A stretch of DNA of 23,638 nt. It comes from Canibacter zhuwentaonis (GTDB taxonomy: Bacteria > Actinomycetota > Actinomycetes > Actinomycetales > Microbacteriaceae). Of this stretch, positions 14,182 to 21,670 are shown piece by piece. The notes under the pieces were generated by a model that worked only from the letters and a program-made list of their open reading frames with translations, had not been told where the DNA came from and did no database searches. The translations under genes were made by a program, and so were the position numbers. How positions within the stretch are numbered: position 1 is the stretch's first letter; each line of letters opens with the position of its first letter. Location: the NCBI RefSeq assembly GCF_018531125.1, contig NZ_JAHDSY010000014.1; one strand, 5' to 3'.

Positions 14182-16428
14182 ATGCGGCTAAATTTCCACA
14201 GGTTACGTGGCAAACTCGAAGCTGTGCTGCTCGCGTTTTTGCTTGTTGGCGCGTCCACGCTGCTGGCGCATCCAGCATTGGCGCAAAATGCCGCCACCAC
14301 TGCTACGATCACAGCTGGCGCAAGACCCGCAGGGCAGCTGGAGTGGCTGGTTTCGGAGAGCCTGCAGCGAGAGTTCCAGACCACCGGCGGCGGGATAGTG
14401 GTGGATGGTAAATACGCGACACTGCAGGGCGCAGGAGCTGTTAAGCAAATAAGTTTCACGCAGGTTTCCGGGGGCGTTTGGAATCCTGCCAACAACATCG
14501 GCGAGGTGCACTATTACGGTAGCGCGCTTTTGCACAGCGGCACAAAGCCTGTGAGCAGCGTTGCAGTTAGGGATCCGCGAATAATTTCTGCGGATGGTAA
14601 AAAAGCCGTGCTCACGGCGCTCGGTGCGCGCGATGCGAGCGGAGCTGAAAAGCGCGTCACGATAGCGGAGCTAGACCTTGCCGCAGCAAAACCTAAGGTT
14701 TTAGCGAATGGTGTTATCGTTTTTGCTAGTGTGCCCGCGCAAGTTGCGGCGAATGCTGATGCTGCCGCGTTTTTTGCGGGCAAGCACCGACCCGGGCATG
14801 AACTTGCCGCGCTCACTTTCTCAGTGGGCAACGCGGTTACGGTTGATGCTGCCGGGCTGCATCCGGCACAGCCTGGGTCAACACCGACACCAGCACCGCC
14901 GGACGGTTCGGATGATAGCGCGGGGCAACAGCCTGCCGCGCCAGCTGATCCGCCAGCTACCGATGGTAATTCAAACCCCGCCGGTGTGCCAGGATTTACC
15001 GGCAAAGCCGCCGTGGGCTCTTTAACGTGGGGCGTGCGCGAGACTTTCAGATACTATCTTTATGAGGGTCCAGCTCACGGTTTTGCGACCGTTGATGGCG
15101 AGTATGCCACGCGCATTAGTATTGGTGCGGGGCGGCACGAAGAGCTGTACCGATTCACGCAGGCTCCTAACACAAAATGGGATGCGGTAGCTAGCACCGG
15201 CGCGGTTGAGTATGCCGGAGTGGTTAATTTTAAGGGTCACCAGGGTGTCGGTACCGCAAATCCTGAAGCTTATGCGCTCGATGTGTCACTTGTGAATCCG
15301 CGGATCACCTCGCGCGATGGTAAAATCGCGGTGCTGTCAGTTGTGAACTATGACGAGCGGCTCAATGTTGCTGAGCTTGATTTGGCATCCGCTAAAAAAA
15401 CTATCGATAGCGCGGCGGGCACTGTGACGTACACGGGAGTTGCTGCCAAGCTCACGAGTGACGGCGCGAAAGTTTTCTTCCAAGGCTTTTATCCGGTCGG
15501 CGAAAAGCTGCAGGATCTCACCTTTGTTGTGGGCTCTGCTGCGATAGCAGCTGCGGCTCCCGTGCCGGACACGAAAATAACCGCCCCCACGGACACAGCT
15601 CCAACAGATGCGGAGCTGCCAAAGCCTGTGGCGGGAGCGGACGCGGTAAGCCAGAACGCCGGCTCGCTGGTGTGGGGCACCTCAACCTCGTTTGCGCGAT
15701 ACGTTGGTGAGGGGTATGTTGCCGGGCGCGCAACCCTTGTAAACACCGGTGGGCGCGTTACTGCCCGGGGTGTTTGCGGCAGCGTGGGTGAGTATGTGTT
15801 CCCGCAGTCGAGCCGTGATTTTGATTTTAATTCTGAAACCGGCACGGTCGCTTACAGCGGAATTATAAACTTCTGGGCGCATCACGGGCGGCTGAACCAG
15901 AGCCTGGCCAACCCCGTGATTAAGGTGCTAAATCAGCGTGAAGCTGAGCTTTATGTGAACGATACTTTCTGGGGGTTAATTGATTTAAACGGCGTTAAAA
16001 AAATCAGGTTCGGTAATAAAATCACCTGGCAGAATGCTCATTTTGTGCAGGGTTCTGGGGCGAATGCGTTTTTGAAGAGCGATTTTGATAGCAAGCAGCG
16101 GATACGCTTTGATCAAACCCTTAGCTTTACAGTTGGCGATAACGGCACGCCTGCTGGTTGCGGTACGGGCGGTAGCAGCTATGACCCTGCCGCTAAGCGA
16201 CAGGCAGCCAGTGAGGCTAAGCAGAAAGAGGCGCTCGCTAAGGCTGCCGAGCAGGCTAAGCAAAAGCCCGAGGCGAAAAAGCAGCAAACAACTGTTTATA
16301 ACGCTCAGGAGGCTGCCGAAGATGAGCCCGCGCAGATTAGTTACGAACTGTGGCTGTGGCTTGCTGCCGGGGTGCTTGTTGTGGGCGCGGCGGTTACCGC
16401 TGTTGCGGCGGCAAGGCGCTTAAAATAG
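14182..16428 (+). CDS. htaA: Three-domain HtaA haem-binding surface protein
   Basis: Membrane-anchored haem receptor, 748 residues. The signal peptide ends near HPALAQ. Three HtaA domains start at about residue 51 (GQLEWLVSES), 279 (GSLTWGVRETF) and 494 (GSLVWGTSTSF), joined by Pro/Ala-rich linkers. In corynebacterial HtaA proteins a Tyr in this first segment binds haem iron and a downstream His supports it. Domain 2 has Tyr292 and His353 (FKGHQG); domain 3 has Tyr507 and His567/568 (FWAHHG). Domain 1 has Glu64 where the Tyr should be and no matching GHxG, so it probably does not bind haem the same way. Domain 3 is followed by an Ala/Lys/Gln coiled segment, then a membrane span (LWLWLAAGVLVVGAAVTAVAA) and RRLK; no LPXTG. 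It is 49 bases before a second HtaA gene; likely iron-regulated. Confidence 0.9.
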   Translation: MRLNFHRLRGKLEAVLLAFLLVGASTLLAHPALAQNAATTATITAGARPAGQLEWLVSESLQREFQTTGGGIVVDGKYATLQGAGAVKQISFTQVSGGVWNPANNIGEVHYYGSALLHSGTKPVSSVAVRDPRIISADGKKAVLTALGARDASGAEKRVTIAELDLAAAKPKVLANGVIVFASVPAQVAANADAAAFFAGKHRPGHELAALTFSVGNAVTVDAAGLHPAQPGSTPTPAPPDGSDDSAGQQPAAPADPPATDGNSNPAGVPGFTGKAAVGSLTWGVRETFRYYLYEGPAHGFATVDGEYATRISIGAGRHEELYRFTQAPNTKWDAVASTGAVEYAGVVNFKGHQGVGTANPEAYALDVSLVNPRITSRDGKIAVLSVVNYDERLNVAELDLASAKKTIDSAAGTVTYTGVAAKLTSDGAKVFFQGFYPVGEKLQDLTFVVGSAAIAAAAPVPDTKITAPTDTAPTDAELPKPVAGADAVSQNAGSLVWGTSTSFARYVGEGYVAGRATLVNTGGRVTARGVCGSVGEYVFPQSSRDFDFNSETGTVAYSGIINFWAHHGRLNQSLANPVIKVLNQREAELYVNDTFWGLIDLNGVKKIRFGNKITWQNAHFVQGSGANAFLKSDFDSKQRIRFDQTLSFTVGDNGTPAGCGTGGSSYDPAAKRQAASEAKQKEALAKAAEQAKQKPEAKKQQTTVYNAQEAAEDEPAQISYELWLWLAAGVLVVGAAVTAVAAARRLK

Positions 16429-16477
16429 CGTGTGAACGCGCGTGTGAGTGCGCTACAAAACTTATTGGAGGAGAGTT

Positions 16478-17440
16478 ATGCGAATTAGAAACTGTTTAGC
16501 TGTTACCGCGGTTGTGCTGGCTGGTGCGCTGGGAGTTGCGCCCGCGAGCGCTGATTCCCTGCAGCGTCCGGGAGGTGTTGTGCCTGCCACTACAGTTGCC
16601 GGTGCTGGCATATTCGTTGTGGCGGGTGCATCCGACGGCTCTGGTGCGGCTGAGGCGCGGACGGGAGCATCCGCCACCAATGTGCGCTCAGCAGAGGTCG
16701 GCGTCTATGCCAGGCAAACCGAGTGCGCAATTTCCGGCGGGGTTATTAAGTGGGGCGTGCGCGAGAGTTTCCGCTCTTACATCTCGGGCAGTATCGCAAA
16801 CGGCGAGTGGAACACCTCCGAGGGTGCCGACTATCAAACACCAAACTTTATTTTCAGTAACGGATCGGGCACGGTAACAGACGGTAATGCCGAAGCGAAG
16901 TTCCCCGGTAAAGTGCACTTTACCGGGCATGATGGTGTGCTTGATTTAACAATTTCCAACCCGACGGTTGAGATTCTGAACGCGGAGGAGGGTGTGCTCT
17001 ACGCTGATTTGCGTTCAAACGACACCGAGGGCAAGGTTGCGGTTGATATTGAGCAAATTAAACTCGCCGCAATTGACTTGCGCGGCGCACTAAAAGCGGA
17101 GGCTGACACCCTGGTGTTGGAGCAGGCCAAGGTTACTCTAACAGAGGCGGGCGCTGCCGGGTTTGGTGGTTTTTACACAGCCGGTGAGGCGCTGGACCCG
17201 CTGAACATGACCGCAGCGGTTGCCGGTTGCGGTAAATCTCTCATTGGTGAGGCTGCGCCAGCGGCCGCAACACCAGAAAAAGCGCAGCAGCCAGCCACAA
17301 CCGAGGCAAAAGACACCGCGAGCGCTGAGATGCCGTGGACGCCAATTGCAATAGGCGGCGTTGCGCTGCTTATTATCGGTGTCTCTGCGGGCGTGCTCTT
17401 AAGCCGTAAAAAACCGGCAGAAACATCCGCTGGCGAATAA
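16478..17440 (+). CDS. Single-domain HtaA-family haem-binding membrane protein
   Basis: 320-residue surface haem carrier. The ATG at 16478 follows GGAGGAG (16467-16473) by 4 nt; the in-frame GTG at 16448 lies before this ribosome site and is unlikely. The signal peptide ends at PASADS. One HtaA domain (about 88-250) carries Tyr101 in WGVRESFRSYI and His151 in FTGHDGVLDL, both haem-site residues. Cys83 and Cys251 bracket the domain and may form a disulfide. A Pro/Ala/Thr linker leads to a membrane span (IAIGGVALLIIGVSAGVLL) and SRKK. It likely relays haem between the larger HtaA protein and HmuT, as proposed for corynebacterial HtaA/HtaB pairs. Probably co-transcribed with the upstream gene. 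Confidence 0.88.
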   Translation: MRIRNCLAVTAVVLAGALGVAPASADSLQRPGGVVPATTVAGAGIFVVAGASDGSGAAEARTGASATNVRSAEVGVYARQTECAISGGVIKWGVRESFRSYISGSIANGEWNTSEGADYQTPNFIFSNGSGTVTDGNAEAKFPGKVHFTGHDGVLDLTISNPTVEILNAEEGVLYADLRSNDTEGKVAVDIEQIKLAAIDLRGALKAEADTLVLEQAKVTLTEAGAAGFGGFYTAGEALDPLNMTAAVAGCGKSLIGEAAPAAATPEKAQQPATTEAKDTASAEMPWTPIAIGGVALLIIGVSAGVLLSRKKPAETSAGE

Positions 17441-17446
17441 GCACCG

Positions 17447-17465
17447 CCGCAATCGATAATTGCGG
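17447..17465 (+). terminator. Hairpin after the second HtaA gene
   Basis: CCGCAAT pairs across CGATA with ATTGCGG, 7 bases after the stop codon. No T-run follows, so it is a weak terminator candidate. Confidence 0.4.
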
Positions 17466-17547
17466 GGGCGATTTCGAGTGTGTGCTCGTGTGCGATTGGG
17501 CTACGAGGGTTGTCTCGAGTGCGTGTCCGCACGGTCAGGCACTATAA

Positions 17548-17637
17548 AACAAGCGCGAGCCGTTTGATAACGCTAACCTGCGCGGGCACACGCTAAAAGC
17601 CACCGCTGCCGAGCAGTTCTACGCGGCTGGGCGCTAG
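17548..17637 (+). other. Possible HtaA-tail gene remnant
   Basis: A 29-codon open stretch without start codon or ribosome site, between an in-frame TAA (17545) and TAG (17635). Its end reads TLKATAAEQFYAAGR, resembling the HtaA-domain end TLTEAGAAGFGGFYTAGE in the preceding protein. The match is short and could be chance. Confidence 0.2.
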
Positions 17638-18455
17638 CGAATAGGCAGCACGAGCGGTTCGCCCGTAACAGGGTTGGGCACTACCTCAACGGGGGTGTTG
17701 TACACCTTGCTGATAATATCCGATGTGAGCACCTGCTGCGGTTCGCCAACAGCCCACAGCAGCCCGTCACGCAGCAGCGCGATGCGCGTTGCATAATAGG
17801 CGGCAAGGTTGAGATCGTGCAGCACAACAAGCACCGCCATACCGTGCGCGGCAAGGTCGCTCACTGTTTGTAGCAGCGCCTCCTGATGTTTCAAATCAAG
17901 AGCCGCAGTGGGTTCGTCGAGCATCACAACACCGGTGCGGGTTGCTAGAGTGCGGGCAAAACTAACGCGCGCGCGCTCGCCACCAGAGAGCGACGGCACT
18001 CTGCGCTCCGCGAGATGCTGCACCTCGGCAAGCTGCATTGAATCGCGGATAATCACCTCATCATTGGTGTTCGCCGTAGTTCCCTGCCACGGGGCACGCC
18101 CCATTTCCACAACCTCAATTGTGGTGAATGGAAAAGAAAGCTGATGCTCCTGCAGCATAACACTGCGCTGGCGGCTCATTTCGCGGAGATTCCAGCTGCG
18201 CAGCGGGGTGCCGAGCATTGACACATTGCCGCCGTCAGGCTCGTATTCGCCCGCGAGCGCTGAGAGCAGCGTCGACTTGCCAGCTCCGTTAGGGCCGAGC
18301 AGTGCTAAAACCTCACCGGCGCGTAAATCGATCGTGATGTCTTTTAGCAGGGTTTTACCGCCGCGCTCAACGCGCAGATGGTTCGCTTCGATAACGCTTT
18401 CTTGAATTTCGAGCGGTGCTGGTAAAAGCACTTGCTTTTTTGGCATTAACCCCAT
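17634..18455 (-). CDS. hmuV: Haem ABC transporter ATP-binding protein
   Basis: Cytoplasmic ATPase of the haem importer, 273 residues. Walker A GPNGAGKS (54-61), Q-loop MLQEHQL (Gln102), signature LSGGE (156-160), Walker B VVMLDEPT (Asp180, Glu181) and H-loop VLHDLN (His213). Closest in layout to HmuV/FecE-type ATPases. The ATG at 18455 overlaps the hmuU end by 10 bases; a second ATG at 18446 overlaps the hmuU TAA as TAATG and may be the true start. Either way translation is coupled to hmuU. It converges with the HtaA genes. Confidence 0.93.
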   Translation of the reverse strand: MGLMPKKQVLLPAPLEIQESVIEANHLRVERGGKTLLKDITIDLRAGEVLALLGPNGAGKSTLLSALAGEYEPDGGNVSMLGTPLRSWNLREMSRQRSVMLQEHQLSFPFTTIEVVEMGRAPWQGTTANTNDEVIIRDSMQLAEVQHLAERRVPSLSGGERARVSFARTLATRTGVVMLDEPTAALDLKHQEALLQTVSDLAAHGMAVLVVLHDLNLAAYYATRIALLRDGLLWAVGEPQQVLTSDIISKVYNTPVEVVPNPVTGEPLVLPIR

Positions 18456-19510
18456 CCGCCAGCCTGTTTTCTTGTTTTGCGCAACATCCAGAAGAAGAAT
18501 GGGCCGCCGAGCAAGCTTGTGAGCATACCGATTGGTAGCTCTGTGAGCGGCATTATTGTGCGGCTGCCCAGATCGGCAAGTGTTAAGAGCAGCGCGCCGC
18601 CGAGCGCGCTGGTAATAACAAGTGGCAGGTGCGCAGGACCAAGAATCATGCGCATTAGGTGCGGAATCACAAGCCCCACAAATGCGATAATGCCGGTGAA
18701 CGCAACCGCCGCGCCGACGATTACGGCAACTATAATGATTACGCTGATGCGCAGTGTTTCAACTTGCACCCCGAGATGCCTCGCGTTGCGCTCACCGAGC
18801 GAGAGTAGATCGAGCCTGCGCGAGATGTGAAAACTGTAAAAAATCGCGCATATAAGGGCAATTGTGACGATTGTAACCTGGCTCCAGCGCGCGCCTGAAA
18901 TTGAACCCAGCTGCCAAAACACAAGCTGCTCGCGAGCGCTGGTGTCGCCCAGGTATGTGAGCAGGGCAATTCCCGCGCCGCACACTGCGTTTACCGCAAT
19001 TCCCGTGAGTACGAGCGTTACAACCTCGGTGCGTCCGCTCGCGCGGCTCATAAAATACACTACGAGGGTTGCAATAAGCCCGGTTATTGCGGCGGCAGCG
19101 GCGATAGTCCAGATACCAAAAATTGTGACCCCAAAAACTATAGTAAAACCAGCCCCTAGTGCTGCGCCGCTACTGACACCAACGATGCTCGGCTCGGCTA
19201 GTGGATTACCAAAAATCGCCTGCATTAAAAGCCCTGCCAGCGCGAGAGCCGCGCCAACAATTGCGGCGAGCACAACGCGCGGAAAGCGGATAGACCAGAG
19301 CGTGTTATACAACCGCAGATCGACCGGCTCACCATCAAGATTAACGCCGATTTTCTCGAGTAGAATATCAAGCACACTGTGCGGTGTTATTGCGAGTTGC
19401 CCGTTTAGCACCGAGAGCGTGAACGCTCCAATTAGCAGCACAATCAAAACACCCGCGAGTATGCTTGTGAGCATGACTTTGGGTCTGCCGGGCGAAATCT
19501 CTGCTGTCAT
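18446..19510 (-). CDS. hmuU: Haem ABC transporter permease (FecCD family)
   Basis: Membrane subunit of the haem importer, 354 residues, with about ten hydrophobic segments typical of BtuC/FhuB-like permeases. Family signatures are ALALAGLLMQAIFGNPLAEP near residues 85-105 and GFIAFVGLVIPHLMR-like text (TGIIAFVGLVIPHLMRMILG) in the ATPase-coupling region, then LPIGMLTSLLGGPFFFWML. The ATG lacks a Shine-Dalgarno; the GATAGGGTA motif lies 15 nt upstream on this strand. First gene of the hmuUV operon, divergent from hmuT. Substrate as haem is inferred from HtaA and HmuT neighbours. Confidence 0.92.
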   Translation of the reverse strand: MTAEISPGRPKVMLTSILAGVLIVLLIGAFTLSVLNGQLAITPHSVLDILLEKIGVNLDGEPVDLRLYNTLWSIRFPRVVLAAIVGAALALAGLLMQAIFGNPLAEPSIVGVSSGAALGAGFTIVFGVTIFGIWTIAAAAAITGLIATLVVYFMSRASGRTEVVTLVLTGIAVNAVCGAGIALLTYLGDTSAREQLVFWQLGSISGARWSQVTIVTIALICAIFYSFHISRRLDLLSLGERNARHLGVQVETLRISVIIIVAVIVGAAVAFTGIIAFVGLVIPHLMRMILGPAHLPLVITSALGGALLLTLADLGSRTIMPLTELPIGMLTSLLGGPFFFWMLRKTRKQAGGWG

Positions 19511-19525
19511 GGTTAGCTATCAGTT

Positions 19526-19534
19526 TACCCTATC
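19526..19534 (-). promoter_or_regulatory. GATAGGGTA motif upstream of hmuU
   Basis: Identical on the minus strand to the htaA and hmuT upstream motifs. With TAGGGT as a -10 it would give a leader of about 10 nt. Together with TAGGGTA at 19549-19555 it forms an inverted repeat (TACCCTA - 16 nt - TAGGGTA). Confidence 0.45.
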
Positions 19535-19547
19535 CATCTGTTGATTC

Positions 19548-19566
19548 TTAGGGTAGGCTGACTGGG
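19548..19566. promoter_or_regulatory. DtxR/IdeR-like iron box between hmuU and hmuT
   Basis: TTAGGGTAGGCTGACTGGG matches 13 of 19 positions of the DtxR/IdeR consensus (TTAGGTTAGSCTAACCTAA) and 11 of the first 12. Its central position could control both divergent genes. The match is by eye. Confidence 0.5.
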
Positions 19567-19596
19567 TAGAATCTATTTGCCGGGTGGCTAGTAGGT

Positions 19597-19602
19597 TATA
19601 AT
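19597..19602 (+). promoter_or_regulatory. Putative -10 box of hmuT
   Basis: Perfect TATAAT 26 nt before the hmuT GTG, giving a leader of about 20 nt. The DtxR-like box ends 30 bases upstream. No strong -35 at standard spacing. Confidence 0.45.
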
Positions 19603-19616
19603 CGGCACTGCTAAGA

Positions 19617-19625
19617 GATAGGGTA
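19617..19625 (+). promoter_or_regulatory. GATAGGGTA motif at the hmuT start
   Basis: Third identical copy of the motif, ending 3 nt before the GTG. This is too close for a normal -10, so here it is better explained as an operator or as a Shine-Dalgarno (AGGG). Confidence 0.4.
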
Positions 19626-19628
19626 TTT

Positions 19629-20765
19629 GTGAGTGTAACTAAAAAATTGTACGGGCGCGCTCGCGTAGCGTGCGTTTTTATGGTCATTACGCTATTGCTC
19701 GCGGGCTGTGCTCAGGGCGGGCATGGAGCATCCGCTGGCGAAGCTGCGGGGTTACCTCCGCTTGCTGAGATTGCCGCGGCAGCAAACCCGGCAGCGCTTA
19801 GCGGTCCAACGAGTGTGCCCGCCGCGCACTCCGCAATTGAGCCGATAACCAAAAACCCGCAGCCTCAACTGCCCGCTAAGGTGTTGTCGGTGCCGCGCAC
19901 GGGCAACGCAGAGGTGATAGTTAAGAGCGTTGAGCGGATCGTACCGCTCTCACTCACCGGCGCGGTTGCCGATTATGTGCAGGCGTACGGCTTCGCCAAT
20001 AACATTGTGGGGCGCGATATTTCAACCAGCATTCCAGGTCGTGACGAGCAGATTCCCGTTGTTACAAGGGGCGGGCATAGCGTTGATGCCGAGTCGGTGC
20101 TGTCGCTCAACCCAACCCTCGTGATAACAGATGGTACCGTTGGCCCAGCTGATGTGATCGCGCAGCTGGCGGATGCCGGGGTTGCGGTGGTGTATGTTGA
20201 TCCGGCAGCAAGCTATGAAGAGAGCTACAAGCAGGCGGAACAGGTGGCTGCTGCGCTCGGCGTGCCAGAGCTGGCGGAGCAGGTGATTTCAAGGGCTCGC
20301 GCGGCGATTACAGCTAAAGAAGCCGAGATTGCGCGGCTGCGCCCGAATGATGAGGACAAGATTCCAAGCGCCGCTTTTTTGTATATGCGCGGCGCTGGTA
20401 TTTTTTACCTGTTTGGGGAGGGCAGTGGCATTGACGCGCTGTTTGCGTCGCTGGGTGTGAAAGATGTTGCCAAACAAATCGGCTGGCAGGGGCAGCGCCC
20501 GATGAACGATGAGGCGCTTGTTTCTGCGGATCCGCAAGTGCTGGTTGTGATGACAAAGGGGCTTGCAAGCGTGGGCGGTGTTGATGGGATGCTCACAACG
20601 CACCCCGCAACCGCGCTAACAACTGCCGGGAAGAATCGGCGCGTAATTGATGTGCCGGATACGGCGCTGTTCACGAGCGCGGTGCGAGTGCCGCAGGTGC
20701 TTGACGGGCTGGCACGCGCCTTTTACGCACCCGAGTCTTTGCCCGCGTCAAAAGCTACCAAGTAG
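19629..20765 (+). CDS. hmuT: Haem-binding lipoprotein of the ABC importer
   Basis: Surface lipoprotein, 378 residues, delivering haem to HmuUV. The lipobox LLAGC follows a hydrophobic signal, and a long Ala/Pro linker precedes a class III (helical-backbone) binding domain. In corynebacterial HmuT haem is held by one His and one Tyr; His150 in TRGGHSVDAES and Tyr252 in FLYMRGAG sit at equivalent places. Typical text LNPTLVITDG and ADPQVLVVM is present. GTG start at 19629; a TTG at 19647 is a possible alternative. Transcribed away from hmuU instead of heading the usual hmuTUV operon. Confidence 0.93.
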   Translation: MSVTKKLYGRARVACVFMVITLLLAGCAQGGHGASAGEAAGLPPLAEIAAAANPAALSGPTSVPAAHSAIEPITKNPQPQLPAKVLSVPRTGNAEVIVKSVERIVPLSLTGAVADYVQAYGFANNIVGRDISTSIPGRDEQIPVVTRGGHSVDAESVLSLNPTLVITDGTVGPADVIAQLADAGVAVVYVDPAASYEESYKQAEQVAAALGVPELAEQVISRARAAITAKEAEIARLRPNDEDKIPSAAFLYMRGAGIFYLFGEGSGIDALFASLGVKDVAKQIGWQGQRPMNDEALVSADPQVLVVMTKGLASVGGVDGMLTTHPATALTTAGKNRRVIDVPDTALFTSAVRVPQVLDGLARAFYAPESLPASKATK

Positions 20766-20770
20766 TCGGC

Positions 20771-20776
20771 TAATAT
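20771..20776 (+). promoter_or_regulatory. Putative -10 box for a leaderless LytR_C gene
   Basis: TAATAT lies 7 nt before the ATG at 20784, the spacing expected for transcription from the start codon. The GGAG at 20778-20781 is only 2 nt from the ATG, too close for a normal ribosome site. Confidence 0.45.
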
Positions 20777-20783
20777 TGGAGAT

Positions 20784-21407
20784 ATGGCAGAAAACTCAAA
20801 AATTAGCAGCGATCGTTTTGATGAGATGCCAATTGGCGGTGTTAAGGGTGCCAGATTAGGTGCTCACCGTGCCGCGCCTAAAACTCGCTACACCGGTCGC
20901 TGGGTGCTCGCGGTGCTCGTGATGACGGTTGTTTTCGCCTCCGCTGGAATCGTTTTTATCAGTATACAGGGCGCTGAGAAAACTGTTTTTTCTGACGCTG
21001 CGGTGCGCACTTTTGACCGCATTGAGGCGCAGAAACCTGCTACGCCCGAGCCTGAGACGCCGTCCGCAGCACCAGAGCTTGCCGATAAGGTAGACCCGAA
21101 TCGTTCGGTTGCGGTTGTGAATGCCTCGCAGGTTGCCGGGCTTGCGCGGAGCGTGGCTAATCACGTTAAAGAAAATTCGCTGGGCATGATCGGTGTTGTT
21201 GGTAACGCAGAGCGCGGATCTGACGAGGTGTCTCGGGTGTATCATGCGCTACCTGAGCACGCTGAAGCGGCTCGCGCTTTGGCGCGCGAGCTGGGCGGGC
21301 TTGAGGTTGTTGAGAGTCGTGATTATGCCAGTTATGGTGCTGATTTGGTGGTTGTTTTGGAAGGTGGCTATGCAGGACCGGGTGCTCCTGAGCGCGCTGC
21401 GCCTTAA
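20784..21407 (+). CDS. LytR C-terminal (LytR_C) domain membrane protein
   Basis: 207 residues: a short cytoplasmic N-terminus, one membrane span (WVLAVLVMTVVFASAGIVFIS, about 40-60), a Pro/Glu linker, and an extracytoplasmic LytR_C domain (about 108-195; VAVVNASQVAGLARSVANHV ... YGADLVVVLEGGY). This domain follows the catalytic part in LytR-CpsA-Psr wall-polymer ligases. Here the catalytic domain is missing, as in many stand-alone actinobacterial LytR_C proteins. Function unknown, probably envelope-related. A gene of this type commonly sits close to groEL in actinomycetes, supporting the call. Confidence 0.85.
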   Translation: MAENSKISSDRFDEMPIGGVKGARLGAHRAAPKTRYTGRWVLAVLVMTVVFASAGIVFISIQGAEKTVFSDAAVRTFDRIEAQKPATPEPETPSAAPELADKVDPNRSVAVVNASQVAGLARSVANHVKENSLGMIGVVGNAERGSDEVSRVYHALPEHAEAARALARELGGLEVVESRDYASYGADLVVVLEGGYAGPGAPERAAP

Positions 21408-21516
21408 CGAGCTTACTTTGCCAGCTTGCGTGGCGGGACTGTGCGGTGAGCGCTTGTTTGACGGGGTTGCGTTCAGTGATCCTGCTTTAGAAAACCGCGC
21501 CTGGTGCAAGCGCTAG
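21370..21516 (+). CDS. Possible 48-residue protein overlapping the LytR_C gene end
   Basis: ATG 21370 follows GGAAGGTGG (AAGG 5 nt upstream) and overlaps the last 38 bases of the LytR_C gene in another frame. The product begins MQDRVLLSALRLNEL and ends ENRAWCKR, with three Cys. Codon third positions look like the neighbouring genes. I do not recognise it; the Cys spacing does not fit the four-Cys WhiB pattern. It could be real, or chance in GC-rich DNA. Confidence 0.3.
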   Translation: MQDRVLLSALRLNELTLPACVAGLCGERLFDGVAFSDPALENRAWCKR

Positions 21517-21548
21517 CTGTGAATTAGCCCATGACCGATCCGCTTTGA

Positions 21549-21573
21549 TGGCACTCTCAGGTGGAGAGTGCCA
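21549..21573. promoter_or_regulatory. Second CIRCE-like HrcA operator
   Basis: TGGCACTC - 9 bases - GAGTGCCA, matching the CIRCE core GCACTC-N9-GAGTGC. The inner bases extend it to a perfect 10-bp inverted repeat with a 5-base loop. It lies 10 bases before the canonical CIRCE. Confidence 0.7.
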
Positions 21574-21582
21574 GAATTGATG

Positions 21583-21609
21583 TTAGCACTCACAATTCCA
21601 GAGTGCTAA
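21583..21609. promoter_or_regulatory. CIRCE element (HrcA operator) of groEL
   Basis: Exact consensus TTAGCACTC - 9 bases - GAGTGCTAA, 61 bases upstream of the groEL start. HrcA binds this element to repress chaperonin genes and releases it on heat stress. The hrcA gene is not in this window. Confidence 0.97.
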
Positions 21610-21625
21610 CCGCTCTGGAATTTTT
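21594..21625 (+). terminator. Terminator-like hairpin overlapping CIRCE
   Basis: AATTCCAGAG - 9 bases - CTCTGGAATT is a perfect 10-bp stem ending in TTTTT (21621-21625). It shares 16 bases with CIRCE, so the two RNA hairpins cannot form together. It may end transcripts from the LytR_C gene or attenuate groEL. Confidence 0.5.
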
Positions 21626-21670
21626 ATAACCCGAGTGAAAAACTATTAATTAGCAGAAAGGTACAGTTAA

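Noticed and set aside
18864..19544. 226-residue plus-strand frame opposite hmuU
   Set aside because: Antisense shadow; the permease on the minus strand explains the open frame.
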